A stretch of 64,000 nt of DNA from Clostridium weizhouense (GCF_019431045.1 NZ_JAHXPT010000002.1:310001-374000); one strand, 5' to 3'. Counted from the stretch's first letter, positions 24,640 through 33,739 are shown. Program-made: numbers and translations. Notes: generated from the sequence alone by a model not told the origin.

Positions 24640-27054
24640 CTACTCCTTACACAATTCATTTGCTATAATAAGCTGTCCTATAGATAATCCACTATCATTG
24701 CACGGTATAACTTTATGAGTTAAAACCTTAAAGTTATCATTTTTTAATTTAGTATATAATCCTTTTAATAGTATTGAATTTTGAAATACTCCTCCACTTA
24801 AAGCTACTATATTTAAATTTTCATCTTCTCTAATTTTAATCAAAAGTTTATACGAAAAATCTATTATAGTATTATGAACTTTTAGTGCTATTTCACCTTC
24901 GCATAAGTTATTTCTTATATCCATTAAAATTTCTAATATAATTTTGTTAGTATTTACTATATATATTAAATTTTTTTTAATTATTTCATATTTATATTTC
25001 TTTTCATATTCTGTCTTATTATTTAACGAACCTTTAAAATCTTCTGCTAAATTTTGTAGATACAAAGCTGCCTCTCCTTCATAATCTACATCCCCTGTAA
25101 ACCCTAAAATACTAGCCACTCCATCAAATAATCTTCCAATGCTCGATGTTAAAGGAGAATTAATATTTTTTTCAATCATCTTAATAATAAAGTTAATAGA
25201 CTTATTCTTAAAAAGTTTTTCAACTTTTTGCATTTTATTTTTTGAATCATTACACATAACATCAAAAAAATTTTCTATACTTTTGTAATCATTTATATAA
25301 TTAAAATGATTTTCTTTACACCATAATTTTTCCTCTTTAAAAGCTTTATATATTAATGAAACACCAATTTTCCATGGTTCTTTTACTGCTCCATCACCAC
25401 TAGGTAGAGCCATGTATTCAATATGACCAACTCTTCTAAATTTTTTATAATCACATATTAAAAATTCGCCTCCCCATAACTTCTTATCTTCTCCATATCC
25501 AACGCCATCAAAAGCAACACCAATAACTTTGTTTCTCTCATTATTTTCAAACATGCAACTAACTATATGAGCATGGTGATGATATACCCCCACCATATTG
25601 CAATTATTGTGTAATTTTATTGTTTTATATTGATTATTATTAATATAACTTTTAATAAAATCATTTGACCAATAATTAGGATGATTATCGTAAGCAATTA
25701 TATTAGCTTTAATTTTATAAATTTTTTGTATAAAGTTTAAATGTTTTTCAAAATACTTGATAGATTCAATACTATCCATATCTCCAATATATGGACTAGT
25801 AAAAAAATAATCTCTACAACTTAAAGAAAATGTATTTTTAAATTGAGAACCTAAAGATAAAATATTATTTTCTAAATTATATTTATACGATAATGGTGCA
25901 TATCCTCTTCCTAACCTTATAAGCCTTTCCTCATTTAACGTTACAATTGCTACAGAATCATCTATTGGATTATTAATATTCCTATCATGAATCAAAAAGT
26001 AATCACAAATATTTTTGAGCTTGTCTATTGCTTGAAAATTATCATATATAATAGGAATTTCGCTGTAATTTCCACTAGTAAAAATTAAAACATCTATCTC
26101 ATCATCAAATAATAAATAATGAATTGGACTATATGGCAATACTACTCCTAATCGTTTATTATCAAATGCAATATTATTCGGAAGTAAACTATTCTTTTTT
26201 TCTAAAAGTAATATTGGCTTTTTATTTCCAGTTAAAATCTTTTCTTCTATTGGATTTATATTGCAATATTTAGAAACAATATCCTTATTTCTCATCATTA
26301 ATGCTAATGGTTTCCGTTTTCTATTCTTTCTAATTCTAAGCTTTTCTATTGAATCTTCATCCTTACCATTACATATAAGATTAAATCCTCCTATACCCTT
26401 TACACATATAATTTTCCCCTCCTTTAAATACTTTTTAACCTCATCTACTTCATTAACATTTTGAATTACTTGTCCTTCATTGTTTAAAAGAGTTAATTGT
26501 GGACCGCACTTTTTACAGCATGTTGGTTCTGCATGAAATCTTCTATTTATAGGATTTCTATATTCTTTAGTACAATCAAAACACATTGTAAACTTAATCA
26601 TTGAAGTATTCTTTCTATCATAAGGAAGATTATCTATAATAGAAAATCTTGGCCCACAATTAGTACAATTTATAAAAGCATAATTATATCTTCTAGAATT
26701 GTTTATATTTAATAATTCTTTTTCACATTCTTTACATGTTGCTATATCTGGAGATATTAAAGTAATCTCTTTATTATCTACGCTACTTTCTATAATTTTA
26801 AATTCTTTAGAACTTCCTAATTGTTTATCTTCTATTTTTATTTCATCTATATAACTTAACTCTGGTGGTTTTTCCTTGATTTCTTCTGAAAATTTTTCTA
26901 CCTCTTTAAAACTACCTTGAACTTCTATAACTACCCCCTTGTTAGAGTTCTTAACATATCCTTTTAAATTATTATTTAATGCTAATCTATAAACAAATGG
27001 TCTAAATCCAACACCTTGTACTCTTCCTTTAATTACAATCTTTTTTCTTATCAT
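24640..27054 (-). CDS. hypF: Carbamoyltransferase HypF
   Basis: This ~804-aa enzyme makes the thiocarbamoyl-AMP intermediate for cyanide ligands from carbamoyl phosphate. Domains in order: acylphosphatase (VIKGRVQGVGFRPFVYRLA, residues ~5-90), two zinc fingers (CKEC...CTNCGPRFS and CFDC...CCKKCGP, ~105-195), a YrdC-like nucleotide-binding domain (~200-380), and a Kae1-like domain with HHAHIVSCM and FDGVGYGEDKKLWGGEF. I chose MIRKKIVIKG at 27054; a GTG at 27063 is the alternative. The length is typical. It lies between hypA and hypC. Confidence 0.96.
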   Translation of the reverse strand: MIRKKIVIKGRVQGVGFRPFVYRLALNNNLKGYVKNSNKGVVIEVQGSFKEVEKFSEEIKEKPPELSYIDEIKIEDKQLGSSKEFKIIESSVDNKEITLISPDIATCKECEKELLNINNSRRYNYAFINCTNCGPRFSIIDNLPYDRKNTSMIKFTMCFDCTKEYRNPINRRFHAEPTCCKKCGPQLTLLNNEGQVIQNVNEVDEVKKYLKEGKIICVKGIGGFNLICNGKDEDSIEKLRIRKNRKRKPLALMMRNKDIVSKYCNINPIEEKILTGNKKPILLLEKKNSLLPNNIAFDNKRLGVVLPYSPIHYLLFDDEIDVLIFTSGNYSEIPIIYDNFQAIDKLKNICDYFLIHDRNINNPIDDSVAIVTLNEERLIRLGRGYAPLSYKYNLENNILSLGSQFKNTFSLSCRDYFFTSPYIGDMDSIESIKYFEKHLNFIQKIYKIKANIIAYDNHPNYWSNDFIKSYINNNQYKTIKLHNNCNMVGVYHHHAHIVSCMFENNERNKVIGVAFDGVGYGEDKKLWGGEFLICDYKKFRRVGHIEYMALPSGDGAVKEPWKIGVSLIYKAFKEEKLWCKENHFNYINDYKSIENFFDVMCNDSKNKMQKVEKLFKNKSINFIIKMIEKNINSPLTSSIGRLFDGVASILGFTGDVDYEGEAALYLQNLAEDFKGSLNNKTEYEKKYKYEIIKKNLIYIVNTNKIILEILMDIRNNLCEGEIALKVHNTIIDFSYKLLIKIREDENLNIVALSGGVFQNSILLKGLYTKLKNDNFKVLTHKVIPCNDSGLSIGQLIIANELCKE

Positions 27055-27079
27055 ATTTCCCACTTCTTTATATATATGA

Positions 27080-27421
27080 TTACTCCCCTTCTATTCTATA
27101 AAGTAACATCTCATAACCTGAAATTATTTCACTACTCAAACAATTACACTTAGGACATTTTTTATTTGTAAAACTTATTGAAAATTCTTGTTTACATTTT
27201 TTACAATATGCTTTAGCCTTAACTTCATTTATTTCTAATTTTGCCCCCTCACAAATTCCATTTTTACTTAATGCTTCAAATGCAAAAATAAGATACGATT
27301 TTTCAATATAATAAAATTCTCCTATTTTTAAAATAATTTTAGTCACCTTATTGATATTATTTTTTTTACAATTATCTTCAACCATATCTATTACCGAACT
27401 CATTAAAGATACTTCATGCAT
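27080..27421 (-). CDS. hypA: Hydrogenase nickel incorporation protein HypA
   Basis: This 113-aa protein starts MHEVSLMSSVIDMVE; the His2/Glu3 N-terminus binds Ni(II). A zinc ribbon near residues 72-94 reads YCKKCKQEF and KKCPKCNC. HypA works with the GTPase HypB, which is not encoded in this operon. I chose the MHE start at 27421, which overlaps the protease gene stop, rather than the longer reading from 27433, because MHE must be N-terminal. The last Cys of the zinc site is followed by NCLSSEIISGYEM as usual. Confidence 0.95.
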   Translation of the reverse strand: MHEVSLMSSVIDMVEDNCKKNNINKVTKIILKIGEFYYIEKSYLIFAFEALSKNGICEGAKLEINEVKAKAYCKKCKQEFSISFTNKKCPKCNCLSSEIISGYEMLLYRIEGE

Positions 27422-27887
27422 AATCCACACCATAAACCCTTTTAAATATATTTTTTATTTCATTAAATACTTTAATTGATATATTTAAGAATTCATTTTT
27501 TAAAGTTTTAGATAACTCTAAAGAAAAATCTATTTTTTCTATCTCTATACCTATTAAATAGCCATTTACTTCTCTATATTCTTTTCTTAAAATCTTTAAT
27601 AAACTTTCATTATGCTCATCTCTACTATTTGTAATAAAACTATCACATTCTTTAAAATCACAAATAGAAATAACTCCTGGCTTTAATCCTAAATACATGC
27701 TATCAACTATAATAACAATGTCTTCTTTGTCTATGCAGTCCAAACAATACATGTAATCAGTTTCTCCAATTATAACTTTTATGTCTTTATTGAGTTTCTC
27801 TATTTCATCTTTTATTTTTTCTACTATCTTTACTCCTATCCCATCATCACAAAGGAGTATATTTCCTACACCAAAAATTTTTATCAT
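27414..27887 (-). CDS. [NiFe]-hydrogenase maturation endopeptidase
   Basis: This 157-aa protease of the HybD/HupD/HycI family removes the C-terminal tail of the large subunit after nickel insertion. The N-terminal fold motif is FGVGNILLCDDGIG, where D15 stands at the position of HybD Glu16, as in HycI. VDSMYLGLKPG supplies the middle Asp, and SRDEHNESLL the His of the metal site. The start overlaps the large subunit stop by four bases (ATGA), a tight translational coupling with its substrate. Confidence 0.93.
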   Translation of the reverse strand: MIKIFGVGNILLCDDGIGVKIVEKIKDEIEKLNKDIKVIIGETDYMYCLDCIDKEDIVIIVDSMYLGLKPGVISICDFKECDSFITNSRDEHNESLLKILRKEYREVNGYLIGIEIEKIDFSLELSKTLKNEFLNISIKVFNEIKNIFKRVYGVDYA

Positions 27888-29299
27888 ACTATATTTATAT
27901 TAAAAGGTTTATATTTATCACTAACAATATGAGCGGCACAATTTAAACATGGATCAAAGCTTCTAACTATTCTTCCTATTTCAACTGGATATTTAATATC
28001 ATTTATTGCTGTTCCTATTAAAGCTTGCTCAACTGTACCTTTTACCCCTTTGCCATCTTCAGGTGATAAATTCCAAGCTGATGGAGGTATTAATGTATAA
28101 TTTGAAACAACCTTTTTATCTATTGATAACCAATGTCCTAAAGCACCTCTTTCTGCTTCTATTAAACCTATTCCTTTTGCTTTTTCAGGTATTTCCCACT
28201 CTTTTTGATATGCTTTTCCCATCTTAAGTAGTTCTATTAGACTTTTTATTGTTTCACAAATTCTCTTTGCTTCTAAAGACTTAGCTACAATTCTATCCAT
28301 TGTAGATATTCCGCCACTATATCCCCCATTTAACGTCATTCTTGCTAATGAACCTACTTCCATAGAATACCCATTATATCTTGGAGCATTTATCCAACTA
28401 TATGCATTTTCTTTATATGCATTAGGTTTTGCTGGTTCATCTAAGCCTGGAATAATTGTTTCTGAAGTTCCGTTTGCCCATGTTTTTGTAACACTCTCAG
28501 TAATATTATTAATATCAAATTTTTCTTTTACCCCATTTATAAGTACTCCTGGAACACAATACTTTATTGGTGGTGAATAATCATTGTATAATTCATAACA
28601 CATTAGATTTCCATGACCTTTACCAATTTTAAAATAATCATTATATACTTCTGATATTCTATAAACATCTGGTATTAGTTTTTCTTCAACAAAATTATCT
28701 ATTACATTAATACTATATTTAATATTTTCTATCTGCTGAATATTAATATTTGTAGTTGTTCCTCCTACAAATATTCCATGACAATGTGGTACTTTCCCTG
28801 CCAATTCAGCTACTCCTCTATGTGCTTCTCTACTATATTTTACTGCTTCTAAATAATCAGCATTTATTCTGTCGGTATCAGCTTTAGATAATCTATAATC
28901 AACTTGCTTTGCTGATTCAGTTTTATATAATGGATTCAAATGTAATATATCTACATAATCAGGAAACACAAAGAAATAAATATGCCTTAAATAATTTTGG
29001 AGTAATTCAAATCCATTAGCAATATCACGTACAATTCTTCCATTAGAATCTGGTATAACTTTCATTGCATCCTCTAAAGCTAAAGTTGCAGCTATTGTAT
29101 GATGTGTAGAACAAATTCCACATATTCTTGGTGCTAAATATATAATGTCAAATGGTGATCTTCCTTGAAACATTTTCTCAAATCCTCTAAATTGACTACC
29201 ACTACTTTTAGCATCAATAATTTTATTGTTTACAATCTCTACTTCAATGTTTAAAAGTCCACTTACTCTTGTTATAGGATCAATTGTTATTTTAGTCAT
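27884..29299 (-). CDS. [NiFe]-hydrogenase large subunit
   Basis: This 471-aa catalytic subunit starts MTKITIDPITRVSG. The L1 motif is APRICGICSTHHT (C60, C63). The L2 motif is SFDPCLNCAAH (C451, C454, H457). All four cysteines of the Ni-Fe site are present. A 14-residue tail (IVSDKYKPFNINIV) after H457 should be removed by the endopeptidase encoded next. I chose M at 29299 over 29317 because the family begins at TKITIDP. The length is somewhat short of the ~550-600 of classical membrane-bound enzymes. It is the second gene of the operon. Confidence 0.96.
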   Translation of the reverse strand: MTKITIDPITRVSGLLNIEVEIVNNKIIDAKSSGSQFRGFEKMFQGRSPFDIIYLAPRICGICSTHHTIAATLALEDAMKVIPDSNGRIVRDIANGFELLQNYLRHIYFFVFPDYVDILHLNPLYKTESAKQVDYRLSKADTDRINADYLEAVKYSREAHRGVAELAGKVPHCHGIFVGGTTTNINIQQIENIKYSINVIDNFVEEKLIPDVYRISEVYNDYFKIGKGHGNLMCYELYNDYSPPIKYCVPGVLINGVKEKFDINNITESVTKTWANGTSETIIPGLDEPAKPNAYKENAYSWINAPRYNGYSMEVGSLARMTLNGGYSGGISTMDRIVAKSLEAKRICETIKSLIELLKMGKAYQKEWEIPEKAKGIGLIEAERGALGHWLSIDKKVVSNYTLIPPSAWNLSPEDGKGVKGTVEQALIGTAINDIKYPVEIGRIVRSFDPCLNCAAHIVSDKYKPFNINIV

Positions 29300-29303
29300 C
29301 TCT

Positions 29304-30416
29304 CTAAACACCCCCATATCTCACAAATGGCTCATTGCCATCTGGAAACTTAGGTCCAGCACATCCTATGCAGTTTGTATTATCTCTAATTGGCCAGTTT
29401 TCAGTTCCATTCCACCTACTTATTGGACAATACGCATAAGTCATTGGCCCTTGACAGCCTAACTTAAACATACATTCTTCATCACCGAATTTCTTTGCAA
29501 ATATTCCTGCATCAAAGAATCTTCTTCTTGAGCAATTATCATGAATTGTATGTCCATAATATGCTTTTGGTCTTCCATCACTATCTAATTCCGGTACTCC
29601 ATAAGAAGTAAGATACCCTAAAATCCCCATAGTCCAAACTGGATTTGCTGGACATCCTGGTATTAAAATAACATCATCTCTTTTTAGAAATTCTTTAACA
29701 CTAACAGCCTCTGATAAATTAGGTCTAGCAGCAGTAGGTCCACCATAAGAAGCACAAGTTCCTACTGTAATAATATATTTTGCATTTTGAGCTATAGTTT
29801 TAACCCCTTCCATAGCAGTTATTTTCCGGCCTTTATAAGTTGCAATAGTTGTATACAATCCATTATCTTTTAAAGGCACTGCTCCACATATTATAAATAC
29901 ATAATCAGTATTCAATGTTTGTAATATTCTCTCAAATGCTATTTCTCCAGAATCTCCACATATACTACCAAAATAATTTAAATTAACAAATTCTTTAAGT
30001 AAATATAAAACGTCTGGATCTTTTGCATCAAGCAAAGAGATTACTTCTCCAAAACAACCTGAAATTTCAAGCCATATAGCATTTATTTTCTGTTTTTTTC
30101 CTGATTTAACATCTTCAATCGCTCTTTTTGTAAATTTCACTGCTAATTCTTCTTTATTTTTTTGTAAACTACAATTTATTTTACAATTACTACAATTCTC
30201 ATAATTTAAACCTTTATTTTTTTGTATATTTATTTCCTCACAAGAAGTATTAGTAGATTGTAAATCTGTATATTTTTCTACATCATTATCTTTTACTTGA
30301 TACATATAGGAATTTTTATTATATGAGTAATCTATATTTCCAATTCCATACAATTCTTCTACTTTTACATATTTTACTGGTACTATAAACCCATTTTCCA
30401 TTTTTAAAATGCACAT
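29304..30416 (-). CDS. [NiFe]-hydrogenase small subunit with atypical proximal-cluster ligands
   Basis: This 370-aa electron-transfer subunit lacks a Tat (RRxFxK) signal and a C-terminal anchor. Distal cluster ligands are normal: H292, C295, C315, C321. Medial ligands are C330, C349, C352. For the proximal cluster C121, C221 (VGTCASYGG) and C255 (PGCPANP) are present, but the canonical CxxC reads GCFGE, so the second Cys is Glu124. The conserved Glu of the VEGxIP motif is Cys177 (IICGAVP). The N-terminal ~110 residues are an extension with C59, C75, C78, C82 that could hold another cluster. It is the first gene of the operon. Confidence 0.92.
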   Translation of the reverse strand: MCILKMENGFIVPVKYVKVEELYGIGNIDYSYNKNSYMYQVKDNDVEKYTDLQSTNTSCEEINIQKNKGLNYENCSNCKINCSLQKNKEELAVKFTKRAIEDVKSGKKQKINAIWLEISGCFGEVISLLDAKDPDVLYLLKEFVNLNYFGSICGDSGEIAFERILQTLNTDYVFIICGAVPLKDNGLYTTIATYKGRKITAMEGVKTIAQNAKYIITVGTCASYGGPTAARPNLSEAVSVKEFLKRDDVILIPGCPANPVWTMGILGYLTSYGVPELDSDGRPKAYYGHTIHDNCSRRRFFDAGIFAKKFGDEECMFKLGCQGPMTYAYCPISRWNGTENWPIRDNTNCIGCAGPKFPDGNEPFVRYGGV

Positions 30417-30576
30417 ATATCCCTCTCCTAAAAATTATCATTATATATAATATTATTTTACTTTTAAAAAAATTCTTCTATGATAACTGTTCTAAAAGAA
30501 ATAATTCATAATAAAAATATTGTAAAGAAAACTTTTAGAGTACTAATAAATATTTGATTATAAGGAGAAATTAAAA

Positions 30577-31107
30577 ATGAATGAAAAGACAAAAAATCTA
30601 GTACGAGCTGGATTACTCCTAGCATTAGGAATAATAATTCCATATACCTTTCATATGACAGGATTACCAGGTAATATATTTTTACCTATGCACATACCTG
30701 TATTACTTTGTGGATTTATCCTTGGAGAAAAATATGGTTTACTTATAGGATTTATAACTCCATTAATTAATTCAATTATTTCAGGAATGCCTCCTATATA
30801 TCCAATAGGAATATCTATGGCATTTGAACTTGCAAGCTATGGGCTAATAGCAGGATTAATGTACAAAAATAAAAAATATAATATTTTTATCTCTTTAATA
30901 ACTGCTATGATTATAGGTAGATTAATTTCAGGTATAACAAATTATATTTTGTTAACTGTTTTAGGAAATGGCTTTGTACTTGCTTCATTCTTAACAGGTA
31001 GTTTTATAAAGGGAATATGGGGAATAATTATTCAACTTATATTAATACCAATAATAATTAAAGTTATTGAAAATAAAATAGATAAGGATGTAATTATAAA
31101 TGGATGA
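30577..31107 (+). CDS. ECF transporter S component, substrate unknown
   Basis: This 176-aa membrane protein has about six helices and the motif LPMHIPVLLCGFILGEKYG near residues 37-55. MPPIYPIGISMAFELASYG follows, as in the ECF S-component family (HmpT/PanT-like superfamily). It would bind a vitamin or similar solute and dock on a shared ECF energising module encoded elsewhere. The RBS AAGGAGAAATTAAAA precedes the ATG. It overlaps the following methyltransferase by 8 nt, so the two work together. It is divergent from the hydrogenase operon. I see no riboswitch upstream to name the ligand. Confidence 0.82.
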   Translation: MNEKTKNLVRAGLLLALGIIIPYTFHMTGLPGNIFLPMHIPVLLCGFILGEKYGLLIGFITPLINSIISGMPPIYPIGISMAFELASYGLIAGLMYKNKKYNIFISLITAMIIGRLISGITNYILLTVLGNGFVLASFLTGSFIKGIWGIIIQLILIPIIIKVIENKIDKDVIING

Positions 31108-31669
31108 TTTAGAATTTTTTAATAGTGTTGCATTTAAGTGGGATGAAATGTGTAAACATGACGATAAAAAAATCAGAAGAATTATAGAATTATCAGATAT
31201 AAAAAGTGGTGCTAAAATACTTGATGTTGGAACAGGAACAGGTATATTAATTAGTTATTTATTAGAAAAATCTCCTGCTAAAATCGTTGCCGTTGATAAT
31301 TCTGAGAATATGATTAAGGTATGTAAAAATAAGTATAATGATAAGCGAGTTGAATTTATTGTAAATGATATTATGAATCTTGAGAATTATACATTTGACT
31401 ATATTTTTATCTACTCAGCTTATCCACATTTTAAAGATAAATATTCACTATTTAACAAACTTTATAATCTTTTAAATAAAGGTGGTAAAATAATTATTGC
31501 TCATTCAGATAGTAAGGAAAAAATAAATAATGTGCATTTAAAAAACCCTCAAATAAAATACAATGTACTTCCTCCAGTAGAAAACACCATAATCATAATG
31601 AACAATTATTTTTATATTGATAAAAGTATCGATAATGAAGAAATGTATTACGTGTCTGGAATAAAATAA
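31100..31669 (+). CDS. Class I SAM-dependent methyltransferase
   Basis: This 189-aa protein has motif I ILDVGTGTGILISYLLE near residues 41-57, the acidic loop VAVDNSENM, and a motif V-like region NKGGKIIIAHSDS. The start at 31100 overlaps the S-component gene. It is a small soluble methyltransferase of unknown substrate. The tight coupling suggests the imported compound or its product is methylated; this is inference. Confidence 0.82.
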   Translation: MDDLEFFNSVAFKWDEMCKHDDKKIRRIIELSDIKSGAKILDVGTGTGILISYLLEKSPAKIVAVDNSENMIKVCKNKYNDKRVEFIVNDIMNLENYTFDYIFIYSAYPHFKDKYSLFNKLYNLLNKGGKIIIAHSDSKEKINNVHLKNPQIKYNVLPPVENTIIIMNNYFYIDKSIDNEEMYYVSGIK

Positions 31670-31675
31670 CAAACA

Positions 31676-31716
31676 AAATACCAACGTCTTATATAAAAAC
31701 GTTGGTGTTTATTTTA
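31676..31716 (+). terminator. Terminator of the S component-methyltransferase operon
   Basis: ACCAACGT (31680-31687) pairs with ACGTTGGT (31699-31706), followed by GTTTATTTT. Confidence 0.75.
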
Positions 31717-31720
31717 TTAT

Positions 31721-31771
31721 TTACCTATATTTTAAGTGAATGTTGATATTGTAGTATAAAACTCACGGACA
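31721..31771 (+). repeat. Intergenic repeat family, copy 3
   Basis: This reads TTACCTATATTTTAAG, then TGAATGTTGATATTGTAG, then TATAAAACTCACGGACA. It matches copy 1 (6015-6060) over about 43 bases with only a few differences. It sits between two convergent terminators. Confidence 0.7.
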
Positions 31772-31779
31772 ATAAAATA

Positions 31780-31828
31780 AAAAAAAGATGACTCCTGTTC
31801 AATACAGAAATCATTTTTTTAAATTAGC
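31780..31828 (-). terminator. Terminator of araB
   Basis: On the minus strand AATGATTTCTGT pairs with ACAGGAGTCATC (wobbles included), followed by TTTTTTTT. Confidence 0.65.
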
Positions 31829-31869
31829 ATACTCTTTTTTAAACTCTCCTTGACAAAGGGTACATTTTA

Positions 31870-33540
31870 CTATTTATGCTTTGCTATCAATTTAATATTT
31901 TTTAATCTTTTCATGATATCGTTTGCACCTTTACCAAAATAATCATTAAGTAATAAATACTCTTTATATAAGCTATCATATGTAACTGCATTTTCATAAA
32001 TAGGCTTAAATATCTCTTTTTTTACTTTACCTAATTGTCTAGCTACATCATTTGCATTTTTATATCCTGTCACTTCCTCTTTTGCTGCTGCAATACCTAA
32101 AATAGCACTACCTAAAGCTCCTGATTGTTTAGTATCTATAATTTTTATTTCTTTATTACATACATCAGCATATATTTGAAGTAACATAGGATTCTTTAAT
32201 GGTATTCCACCAGCTACACATATTTCATTAACTGGAACACCATGCTTTTCAAATTGTTCAATAATAACTCTTGTCCCATAAGCAGTTGCTTCTATTAATG
32301 CTCTATAAATTTCTTCTGGTTTAGTCTTTAATGTCATTCCTAATATCATACCTGTTAAATCAAAATCCATTAAAGTCGATCTTACTCCATTAAACCAATC
32401 TAATGCTATAAGTCCACTCTCTCCGACTTTATAGTTTTCTAATTTTTGATTTAATAGATCAAAATCACTAATATCTAATTTTTTTGCTTCTTCTTTATAT
32501 TTAGCTGGTAAGGCATTTTCTTTAAACCAAGCAAAATGATTTCCCACACAACATTGTCCAGCCTCATATCCAAAATATCCTGGAAGAATACCATCCTTTA
32601 CTATTCCACAAACTCCTGGAATTCCTTCTTCTGTTTCAGACAATAACATGTGACAAGAAGATGTCCCCATAATTATAAGCATTTTTCCTGGTCCATCAAT
32701 CTTACTTGCAGCTACAGAAGCATGAGCATCTATAATACTAACACCTACTGGAGTACCTTCTTTTAATCCTGTTTTTTCAGCCATATTTTTAGTTAGATAT
32801 CCTAAACATTCACCTATGGATTTAATATTAGTAGATAACTTTTCCTCTACTATATTCTCCATTTTTTTATCTAGTGAACTGAAAAATTCTTTACTTGGAT
32901 AACCCATTTCATGATGATAAAAAGCTTTATAGCCTGCTGCACAAGCACTCCTTACCTCTTCACCTGTTAATAGCCATGTAATCCAGTCACATGCTTCTAA
33001 AATTCTACCACTTGCTTCATATACCTTAGGGGCTTCTTTTACAATTTGCATAATTTTAGGTATCATCCACTCACTTGAAATTTTTCCACCATATAAAGAC
33101 AGCCATTTTTGATTTGTCTCACTTGCAATTTTGTAAATTTCATCAGCGCAATATTGGGCTGAATGATGATTCCATAGCTTTGCATAAGCATGAGGATCAT
33201 GTTCATATTCTGATAAATAACAAAGAGGAGTACCATCTTTGGTTGTTGGTAATATAGTAGAAGAGGTGAAATCCACACCTATTCCTACTATATCATCATT
33301 ATTTACTAAATTTTCATCAATAATCCCTTTTAAAGTTTCAATTAACCCTATTTCATAATCTTTAGGATGTTGTAAAGCCCAGTCAGTTCCTAACTCTTCT
33401 CCTGTTGGAATGTTATCTACCATTACTCCATGTGGATATTCATAAATTTTAGTTATTAACTCTTCTCCTGTTTTTATATCAATTAATAATGTACGAACTG
33501 ATAAAGTCCCAAAATCAATACCAATAGCATACTTATCCAT
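31870..33540 (-). CDS. araB: Ribulokinase
   Basis: This 556-aa FGGY-family kinase starts MDKYAIGIDFGTLSVRTLLID with the phosphate-binding GIDFGT(L/Q)S signature of AraB. Other family stretches include GVGVDFTSSTILP, IIDAHASVAAS and TAYGTRVIIEQFEKHG. It phosphorylates L-ribulose to L-ribulose 5-phosphate in L-arabinose catabolism. Length and N-terminus match AraB rather than xylulokinase. No araA or araD is next to it. The AraM-AraL fusion gene lies upstream in the same direction, separated by a repeat element, and a divergent LacI regulator follows. Confidence 0.9.
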   Translation of the reverse strand: MDKYAIGIDFGTLSVRTLLIDIKTGEELITKIYEYPHGVMVDNIPTGEELGTDWALQHPKDYEIGLIETLKGIIDENLVNNDDIVGIGVDFTSSTILPTTKDGTPLCYLSEYEHDPHAYAKLWNHHSAQYCADEIYKIASETNQKWLSLYGGKISSEWMIPKIMQIVKEAPKVYEASGRILEACDWITWLLTGEEVRSACAAGYKAFYHHEMGYPSKEFFSSLDKKMENIVEEKLSTNIKSIGECLGYLTKNMAEKTGLKEGTPVGVSIIDAHASVAASKIDGPGKMLIIMGTSSCHMLLSETEEGIPGVCGIVKDGILPGYFGYEAGQCCVGNHFAWFKENALPAKYKEEAKKLDISDFDLLNQKLENYKVGESGLIALDWFNGVRSTLMDFDLTGMILGMTLKTKPEEIYRALIEATAYGTRVIIEQFEKHGVPVNEICVAGGIPLKNPMLLQIYADVCNKEIKIIDTKQSGALGSAILGIAAAKEEVTGYKNANDVARQLGKVKKEIFKPIYENAVTYDSLYKEYLLLNDYFGKGANDIMKRLKNIKLIAKHK

Positions 33541-33593
33541 AATTTTTATACCTCACAAATTCTACTTTTATTTTTCTCTATACTTTAGAGATA

Positions 33594-33739
33594 TGGCTGT
33601 ATCAAAAAACATGCATATCTTTATTTACTATATTTAAGCGAATGTTAATATTGAATATAAGGAAAAACTAGCATTCAAATTTGATTATACTCAATATTAA
33701 GTTCTTAGATATAGTAACATTTATCTTGAAACAGACCCT
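33594..33739. repeat. Large imperfect palindrome containing two copies of the intergenic repeat core
   Basis: The left arm begins GGCTGTATCAA and includes TATTTAAGCGAATG then TTAATATTGAATATAA. The right arm, read in reverse, begins GGGTCTGTTTCAA and includes TTACTATATCTAAG then TTAATATTGAGTATAA. The inner cores match the 6.0/31.7 kb repeat family. It lies between araM-L and araB. Confidence 0.6.

Noticed and set aside
30577..31107. Nickel transporter for the adjacent hydrogenase
   Set aside because: The protein resembles vitamin-type S components, not NikM/CbiM, which have an N-terminal His motif (MHI) and different sequence.
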